Source: Morinoia aosen (lineage: Eukaryota; Arthropoda; Malacostraca; Amphipoda; Talitridae). From it: a stretch of DNA of 64,000 bases. The position numbers and the translations under genes were made by a program. Below the pieces are notes generated by a model that was given only the letters and a program-made list of their open reading frames with translations, had not been told where the DNA came from and ran no database searches. The DNA lies in NCBI GenBank assembly GCA_030386875.1, contig CM059573.1:28499891-28563890 (forward strand). Reading direction: 5' to 3'. This document shows, one piece after another, positions 61,301 to 64,000 of this stretch (position 1 is the stretch's first letter; each line of letters starts with the position of its first letter).

Positions 61301-62025
61301 GGACATTTATTCATTTCTCAGTTGGAAAAAAGCTAATGGACGAAGTTGGACTATGTATGAGTTTTATTGGCCGAAAATTCAAAGTGTATAATTTTTCTAT
61401 GGTACTCGAATGCGTGACATGCTTAAATTGTCGTTTGAAATACCTAAACTTCCGAGTATTCTTGAATGAGAACAACTCACAAACATTCAAATCACTCAAG
61501 ACTCAAACTAGTTTACCATTGCATGCCATTTCCCGCAAATTATACCCCATTGGGTGGAAGCGTTGATGATGCATTCATACATTTTACTCTCGCAGCTTGT
61601 TTTAAAGACAAAATTTGTCTAATACAGTGTGAGTCGCTGGAAGAGAAATGCGAGATATTCATTCGACACAAGCTCTTGCAAATCTTCGCTGATCGTGTTC
61701 ATCAAAACACATGAGTAGTTAGATTTGCTTAACTTATAAGTAAGCATTTAAACGATAATATAAAATGACTCTTCAACTCTAAATTTATCGCCGTAAAGTT
61801 CATTTGCGGAACTGAGCGAGAGAAGAAGCGGGTGTACACACTGCAGCACACCACGGCACTCACCAGCCAGGTTCCTGACGAAGAGCGAGAGCACCTTGTT
61901 GTCGTCTGCTGCCAGCCACCTGCCGCCCACCACAGCCATGTTGCCTGCCACCGTCACCCCCGCCACCAGCCACACCGCCACACGCAGCCCTGAGTGCTTC
62001 AGCAAGTCATCCCACGATGAGACAC
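29454..62025 (-). CDS. Relaxin-receptor-like LGR (type C leucine-rich-repeat GPCR), 3' part: seven-transmembrane domain and C-tail
   Basis: Six minus-strand exons splice in phase (62025-61864, 60445-60300, 54311-54164, 46984-46861, 36896-36706, 29668-29454) into 328 residues plus stop. Seen: TM1 with GNMAVVGGRW; TM2 with RNLAVADCMTGLYLLVIG; the ECL1 cysteine (SVSC); TM3 ending VLSVQRW; ECL2 with FYGSNGVCFPLH; TM6 with FFFIVFTDCLCWTP; TM7 with LPINSALNPFLYTFTT. These blocks are diagnostic of glycoprotein-hormone/relaxin-type LGRs, and the ECL1, ECL2 and TM6 wording is closest to the RXFP (type C) group. Known for the family: a plasma-membrane receptor for relaxin/insulin-like peptides, signalling through G proteins. 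The LDLa and LRR ectodomain is missing because it lies upstream, beyond the window. Intron sizes are 1418, 5988, 7179, 9964 and 7037 bp. The TM3 motif is QRW rather than ERW. Assignment to Lgr3 versus Lgr4 cannot be made here. Confidence 0.93.
29740..29935 (+). repeat. Composite dispersed repeat with truncated piggyBac-like MITE (copy 1)
   Basis: The order (GATGATGAAACC.., TCTATCCTATAAATTTTGAT, GTTTACTTTCACTT, then TTAACACGTTTGCTC.. and CCGGTGGTCACTG) matches 33270-33985. Here the GTTTACTTTCACTT stretch occurs once; in the other copy it is expanded into a minisatellite. The MITE part starts at TTAA near 29873 and breaks off after GGGGATTTTCA. Confidence 0.65.
30838..33165 (-). mobile_element. 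Non-LTR retrotransposon (LINE), 5'-truncated, with reverse transcriptase
   Basis: Minus-strand pol pieces. 33120-32911 and 32901-32518 give the pre-RT region (GKAPGLDGCTVECLKKGG). 32511-31582 gives the RT core: VVPLYKGKGDRYECSNSRGI, EEQCGFRCGRGYVDQ, FMDLEKAYDRVDRE, TGVRQGCVMSPWLFN, LLFADDTAFVADSE (catalytic Asp pair present), HFRYLGSDV. 31628-31431 (YGAESWGLRAAERRKLDVFE) and 31397-31122 (RVLGWFGHIERM, RGRPRMSWMDGV) give the C-terminal part. At least three frameshifts or stops make it inactive. No endonuclease domain is left. The 3' UTR ends in a (TGTA)n tail at 30838-30857. The clade is not resolved. Confidence 0.9.
33331..33885. repeat. 24-bp minisatellite, about 23 copies
   Basis: The unit GTTTACTCTCACTTAGGCAA plus AAAA repeats with small length changes in the A run (5-8) and C/T changes (CACTTAGG versus CATTTAGG). 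The plus-strand open frame through it is an artefact of the 24-bp period. Confidence 0.97.
33923..34158 (+). mobile_element. piggyBac-like MITE, copy 2
   Basis: Shares CCGGTGGTCACTGAGGGAAT, TTTTCATAATGTACTGACC, AAAGGCAAGATCCAGTTAAT and the end CGCCAGGAAACGTGTTGAA with copies at 38047 and 58990. The termini have decayed from TTAACACG. Confidence 0.7.
34160..36700. other. Intron E-F, remaining part: nothing recognised
   Basis: AT-rich intronic sequence upstream (in transcript terms) of the repeats. No exon-like GC island was seen here. Confidence 0.5.
36706..36896 (-). CDS. LGR exon E: end of TM5, ICL3, TM6, ECL3
   Basis: 191-bp exon; acceptor CACCCAG|CGTGATGG, donor CCTC|GTGAGT. It encodes VMVIALSYSAMLSNIRATR (TM5 end and ICL3), ACTPLALDDQEFILR, TM6 with FFFIVFTDCLCWTPIIVIK and the ECL3 start VLALTSLDIP. 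The FTDxLCW-x-P motif is typical of LGR TM6. The first base C completes a TGC Cys codon with exon D, and the last base joins exon F to give a Pro codon. Confidence 0.92.
37322..37378. repeat. (CA)n microsatellite
   Basis: About 57 bases of CA with a few substitutions, in intron D-E near exon E. Confidence 0.95.
38047..38275 (+). mobile_element. piggyBac-like MITE, copy 3 (complete)
   Basis: 229 bp bounded by TTAA on both sides with inverted termini TTAACACTTTGACTG and CGGTCAAAGTGTTAA. TTAA target sites and short inverted ends are typical of piggyBac-derived MITEs. There is no coding capacity. Confidence 0.82.
38280..41530. other. Intron D-E segment, no element recognised
   Basis: AT-rich. 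Open frames at 38332-38535 and 39477-39665 are of unknown origin and short, with no homology I can name. A run of GGTTA/GTTAG motifs at 41130-41220 is simple-sequence-like. Confidence 0.45.
41537..41824 (-). repeat. Degenerate repeat of about 30 bp, GC-rich patch
   Basis: Phrases TTTCCCACATGGGTATACTT, TCTCCCACACGAGCAGTTTT and TCTCCCACAAGGGCAGTTCA recur at about 30-45 base spacing. A 95-codon minus frame stays open through it (GKTARVGEF, NGKPTYAHE), looking like a decayed ten-residue repeat. A related decayed patch lies at 45930-46055. Confidence 0.5.
43325..44570 (+). mobile_element. Penelope-like retroelement remnant with RT catalytic motif
   Basis: At 43335 the frame reads CRYVDDIFVNVEGV, the RT catalytic Y-x-DD box as written in Penelope-like elements (RYVDDIF). 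After a frameshift comes MQKLMTDKSVLNFTYELGG, then GKLSFLDVLVEA, the same block order as in the element at 1.5 kb. Decayed further parts near 43900-44270 (KISDLLVRNNIYRSRVCD; VIEALQIHNLKPALNEN) fit the linker and GIY-YIG C-terminal region. Multiple stops are present. Limits are approximate. Confidence 0.75.
44932..45212 (+). mobile_element. tRNA-derived SINE, copy 2
   Basis: The head shows an A box (TGGTACAGTGGTTAAGGG) and B box (GGGTTCGTATCCC) spaced as in a tRNA, followed by the same body as the copy at 12.2 kb (GTTGGGTATAAGGG, CAAGCACAATACCCCACTC, GGTGTCGGAAATGGGTACCG, GTTAGTTATAAGACATTGGA, CAGGCTTGATTGGAAATTA) and the terminal GCATCCCAAAGATGC hairpin. It lies in intron D-E in antisense to the receptor gene. 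Confidence 0.87.
45440..45890 (+). mobile_element. Tc1-type transposase remnant
   Basis: A plus frame from 45452: GTPRKIPIRSSQNMSSEVRT then NPFMTKDELKNILNQLL and ARLVFCNKFKAR, the second helix-turn-helix and linker of Tc1 transposases (compare GRPRK...REVxxNPFxTAxEI). After a stop comes DATPTEKGDGNIMAWAA (compare KHGGGSIMVWG) near 45785. Inactive. Confidence 0.7.
46373..46444. repeat. 36-bp tandem duplication, C-rich
   Basis: CACATTCCCCGCCCACACAT plus TCCCCGCTCCG repeats at 46373 and 46409. Confidence 0.85.
46861..46984 (-). CDS. LGR exon D: ECL2 and TM5
   Basis: 124-bp exon; acceptor GTGTGTGTGCAG|CGCTGC, donor GCGTG|GTGAGC (phase 2). It encodes LRYQLVFYGSNGVCFPLH (ECL2 with the conserved disulfide Cys), LDDPWAPGWRYSTT and TM5 (LLLGLNLA). 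FYGSNGVCFPLH is a near-invariant signature of relaxin-type receptors and is the strongest family evidence in the gene. The acceptor and the first 13-16 exon bases are the terminal unit of a 43-copy satellite extending into the intron. Confidence 0.93.
46977..49315. repeat. 54-bp satellite, 43 units, containing the exon D splice acceptor
   Basis: Units of 52-56 bp (53-54 typical) run from the exon D acceptor outward into intron C-D. On the minus strand each unit contains ACAGCCTGTGTGTGTGCAG followed by CGCTGCAGTATCAG, matching the real acceptor ACAGCCCGTGTGTGTGCAG and exon start CGCTGCGGTACCAA. Length variation comes mainly from the CA run. Higher-order structure is present: identical 160-bp trimers from 47509 to 48150 and 108/109-bp dimers after that. 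Open frames through it on both strands are by-products. Confidence 0.97.
49320..51170. other. Intron C-D segment, no element recognised
   Basis: AT-rich intronic sequence between the acceptor satellite and the foldback element. Confidence 0.5.
51172..51832. mobile_element. Foldback element with long inverted repeats (about 220 bp) and a mariner fragment in the loop
   Basis: The left arm (51172-51395: CAGAAAGTTCTGT, AATAAGTCCAAATAGCTGTT, GAAGAGAAAAATTTCAAAGT, CATATGCG) is inverted in the right arm (51610-51832: CGCATATGGTTCACTTTGAA, ATTTTTCTCTTCC, AACAGCTGTTAGGACTTATT, ACAGAACTTTC). The arms are diverged but collinear. The loop of about 210 bp holds a mariner-type coding fragment. Confidence 0.82.
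51409..51597 (+). pseudogene. Mariner transposase N-terminal helix-turn-helix fragment
   Basis: Open frame containing NLNAVYPEGVSARNWHRWFL then KFKEDNFN, matching the pattern of mariner N-termini (INxVYGEGxxSxRTxxRWFxKFKxGDF). No catalytic domain follows. It lies exactly in the loop of the inverted repeats. Confidence 0.7.
51840..52940. other. Intron C-D segment, no element recognised
   Basis: AT-rich. Nothing beyond random short open frames. Confidence 0.5.
52945..53719 (+). mobile_element. Tc1/mariner-like element with terminal inverted repeats, transposase remnant
   Basis: The left end ACAGGGCGCTGCAAAAATTG and the right end (complement) ACAGGGTGCTTCAAAAAAAT are inverted copies. A plus frame near 53390 reads VIKWYWKFENLPRLKNWRRK, then CGPSSVHRN, resembling the N-terminal region of transposases often found in insect genomes (RWYxxxxNxxxxxRxWRRxF). 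The rest of the transposase is deleted or decayed. Confidence 0.65.
53843..54164. repeat. 81-bp minisatellite, about four units, containing the exon C donor
   Basis: GGCAGCACC recurs at 53913, 53994, 54075 and 54156, exactly 81 bp apart, with a partial unit at the far end. On the minus strand each unit carries GGTGCTGCCTCCTCCC, the same sequence as the exon C/intron boundary (CTG|GTGCTGCCTCC). With a 3n period the frame stays open on both strands. Confidence 0.95.
54164..54311 (-). CDS. LGR exon C: TM3 end, ICL2, TM4
   Basis: 148-bp exon beginning at a codon boundary after GTGCAG and ending CTGCCTG|GTGCTG (phase 1). It encodes VSLLLLTVLSVQRWQCIT, ICL2 (WPLERPRLGASHTR) and TM4 (VLLAGVWVLGLAIAVLP). 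The DRY-equivalent triplet reads QRW where LGRs normally have E-R-W/F or E-K-Y. The donor GTGCTG is weak, but it is the only one seen that keeps phase with exon D. It forms the exon-proximal unit of an 81-bp tandem repeat. Without splicing, the frame runs on into the repeat for about 35 codons. Confidence 0.88.
54320..57660. other. Intron B-C segment, no element recognised
   Basis: AT-rich. Open frames at 54896-55219 and 56867-57184 have no recognised motifs and lie inside the intron. Confidence 0.45.
57664..57846. repeat. 91-bp tandem duplication
   Basis: TTTACCATCGAGACTACCTC begins units at 57664 and 57755. The two copies differ at only a few positions. Confidence 0.93.
57850..58985. other. 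Intron B-C segment, nothing recognised
   Basis: AT-rich intronic sequence. Confidence 0.45.
58990..59150 (-). mobile_element. piggyBac-like MITE, copy 4 (truncated)
   Basis: The minus strand matches the 3' half of the copy at 38047: AAATGAAGGCATGATCCA, TTGAATATTTAACTTC and the end GTCAACGTGTTAA at TTAA 58990-58993. The other end is missing. Confidence 0.7.
59155..60295. other. Intron B-C segment, no element recognised
   Basis: Includes a G-rich GGTGGTGTGG patch at 59215-59270. No gene. Confidence 0.45.
60300..60445 (-). CDS. LGR exon B: TM2, ECL1, start of TM3
   Basis: 146-bp exon; acceptor CCGGCAG|TGGCGG, donor GCTGAG|GTATGT, entering in phase 1 and leaving in phase 0. It encodes VADCMTGLYLLVIG (TM2 with the conserved Asp), the ECL1 stretch SKDVQYRNAYQHHARAWM, the conserved Cys of the ECL1-ECL2 disulfide (TSVSC) and the start of TM3 (TLIGILAVVAAE). 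The pattern of a (Y/H)-rich loop followed by W-M and C is that of relaxin-type LGRs. Confidence 0.92.
60450..61860. other. Intron A-B, no element recognised
   Basis: 1.4-kb intron, AT-rich. GGGTTCCCATCCC near 60735 is B-box-like but has no A box. Confidence 0.5.
61864..62025 (-). CDS. LGR exon A: pre-TM1, TM1, first intracellular loop
   Basis: 162-bp exon, phase 1 at both ends. The acceptor is TGGTAG before GTGTCTCATC and the donor is GCTG|GTGAGT. It encodes VSSWDDLLKHSG (the juxtamembrane hinge typical of LGRs, compare SSxEDLL in relaxin receptors), the TM1 helix with the GN pair (TVAGNMAVVGGRW), ICL1 (ADDNKVLSLFVRN) and the start of TM2. The last base G joins TG of exon B to give Val of LAVADC. 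The exon is GC-rich compared with the surrounding intron. The upstream exon supplying the first base of its first codon is not in the window. Confidence 0.9.
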
Positions 62026-64000
62026 CTACCATCGAGTAGAGGTGCTATTATTACATCATTTTAGTCCAAATAACCTGTCCATCCTTGGTTTGATTTAATG
62101 GATGGTAAATATAATATTCGTCTTTATTTAATTGTGAAATTCATAGGCAAACAGACCTTAACCAGTTGGTCGATACGTTGAAATTCAAATAATTTTAACC
62201 TTTGATGCAACTCAAAGCTCAAACATTTCATTCGTGCCAGTAGTGCTGAGGCTCATTATAAGCGAGAGCGAGTGATGAATAGATAAGCGTAAACTGTGCA
62301 ATTTATATTGAAATAACTGAAGTTACAAAATATTTTTTAAATGCTACGAAAAGTTTCGAAACTTTAATGTTGAAGCAAAAATTTTTTCATGCTTCAGAAA
62401 TTAAATGCTGGCCCTAGTTCGAAGTGTTAAAGTTATTTATTAGGAAGAATAGAATGTTAGACAAGTCAAAAAAACGTGAGGGAGGTATTGCGCTTGAAAA
62501 TCTAACGCAAGAAGAGTGGGATTTATAGGTTATGCCCTGAAATACCCGTAGAACTATAAGTGACTCAAATTGGGAAGGACATGTAACAAAAAATTAAAAA
62601 AAAAATTATGGACTGAAATAGCAAAATCATTCGTTCTGTGTAGCATTTTACAACTAAGGCAAATAATGATGAATAAAAAAATTACAAAAACGAGGTACTT
62701 TCAATGGAAGCGAGTGTGAATGAATATCATTGGAGAGTAAGTGGAAGACCACAGGGTGGCAGTCGAAGTTTTATCGTAAGAAAGATGTTAATAATAATAA
62801 ATGAATTTATAAAACTCTAAGTTATGGACCGACATCGGGGGTTATTCAAAGGGATTTTCTATAAGAAGGACATTGAACAATTACGGTGATTAAATAACGA
62901 GTATAATGAAAATCTTTGAACATTGAGGTTCAGGGAGATGTGAAATTTCAAGCCAGAGTGGTACAATATTACATTACAATGTTTTTTATTTTAATGAGTA
63001 TAACATTTTATTACACGTAAATGCTCAGTCAATGTGTTGAACCACATTGACTGTATTTTGTTGAAAATAAAAACGAGTAACATATTACTATAAACGAATT
63101 AATTCGTGGTAAACTTATGGGAGAAGGATATTTTATTTTTTTGGATGAAAGTGATGACAAATTATATTGAACTTGCAACAAAATACCAATGAATGGAGAT
63201 TATAAACGGTAAATCATTTGTCCTACTGTTCATTAATAGTTGTAAGACAAAGGGTTACGTGAGAGCATTCAGGTACACTTGGCGATTTTATTCAGACTGA
63301 AAAGTTGAATATTCTATGATATTTTTCCCCGTTTACTTCCCAGGAGTACTGAATTTTGAACCTCATTGACGTGGATTTTAAAATAAAAACATTTCACGAC
63401 CAATTGTAGGCTACATGAAAAGGTTTAGTGTCGTCTAGTGAATCAACAGCTCATATGGTAAGTGAAATATTCGGTGTAAACTCCGTGGAATTCCTGTTAA
63501 ACAATATTTTAGGAGTCGTTCTTGAAACGAATAAAGGAAGTATATCAGTAATAAATTGGAACTTAAAATATAACGTGCAATAGTTAATTAGTAGTTTTTA
63601 ATTAAATATTTAATGTAGATTTCATAAATAATAAACCCGTTGATTACAACAGTCATATCATAATATTTATGGAGGGTAAATATTAAATTACACAAATGCA
63701 TGATAACTTACATGGGAATTTTTTATACAAAGTTTTTATTTCTGTTCATTTTACAAAAATAGCAGTGGTATTTCTACGAGAAACTGTCCATGATATCGGA
63801 ACCTAAACACTAGGTATATAACTGTCATTATGAAGGTCAGAGGAGTGCACGAAAGAGTTCTTAATTATCCGACGGTGTATGAGTGTCTGAGCATTCAGTA
63901 ATTTTTGTCAGTAATTATTTTGTCAGTAATTTTTGTATGTCAGTAATTACCGAAACTTGACATATTGCAAGAAATTTTTTTCTCATTTAATGACTAAATT
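62026..64000. other. Intron upstream of exon A, no element recognised
   Basis: AT-rich, without a GC-rich exon-like island. The exons for the leucine-rich repeats and hinge are therefore upstream of the window. Confidence 0.5.

Overview
This is a eukaryotic, AT-rich, intron- and transposon-dominated window, most likely from an arthropod (probably an insect). No prokaryotic organisation is present. The evidence is one multi-exon G-protein-coupled receptor gene with GT-AG introns of 1.4-10 kb, plus remnants of Penelope-like, Helitron, Tc1/mariner, hAT, piggyBac-like, non-LTR (LINE) and tRNA-derived SINE elements. The species cannot be fixed from the sequence alone.

The one real host gene lies on the minus strand from 62025 (upstream) to 29454 (stop codon). 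Six consecutive exons (61864-62025, 60300-60445, 54164-54311, 46861-46984, 36706-36896, 29454-29668) join in phase into 328 residues. They encode the whole seven-transmembrane domain and C-tail of a leucine-rich-repeat GPCR of the relaxin-receptor type (RXFP / insect Lgr3-Lgr4 group). The ectodomain exons must lie beyond base 64000. The exons are GC-rich islands in AT-rich introns.

Layout: 1-29 kb is intergenic, downstream of the gene. It holds a Penelope remnant (1.5-2.8 kb), an 85-bp minisatellite (5.1 kb), two converging Helitron 5' parts, one fused in frame to a Tc1 transposase tail (9.8-11.8 kb), a SINE (12.2 kb), a 0.7-kb near-perfect palindrome (13.3-13.9 kb), a hAT remnant (18.1-19.3 kb) and several Tc1/mariner remnants. 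The introns hold a 2.3-kb LINE (30.8-33.2 kb), a 24-bp minisatellite, piggyBac-like MITE copies, a second Penelope fragment (43.3-44.6 kb), a second SINE copy (44.9 kb), a Tc1 remnant (45.4 kb), a foldback element carrying a mariner helix-turn-helix (51.2-51.8 kb) and a Tc1/mariner-like element with terminal repeats (52.9-53.7 kb).

The most striking structure is the 7.2-kb intron between exons C and D of the receptor. Its 3' end is a 43-copy, about 54-bp satellite in which each unit repeats the exon D splice acceptor and the first bases of exon D. Its 5' end is a four-unit 81-bp minisatellite in which each unit repeats the exon C donor context. Both splice sites of the same intron have therefore been independently amplified in tandem.
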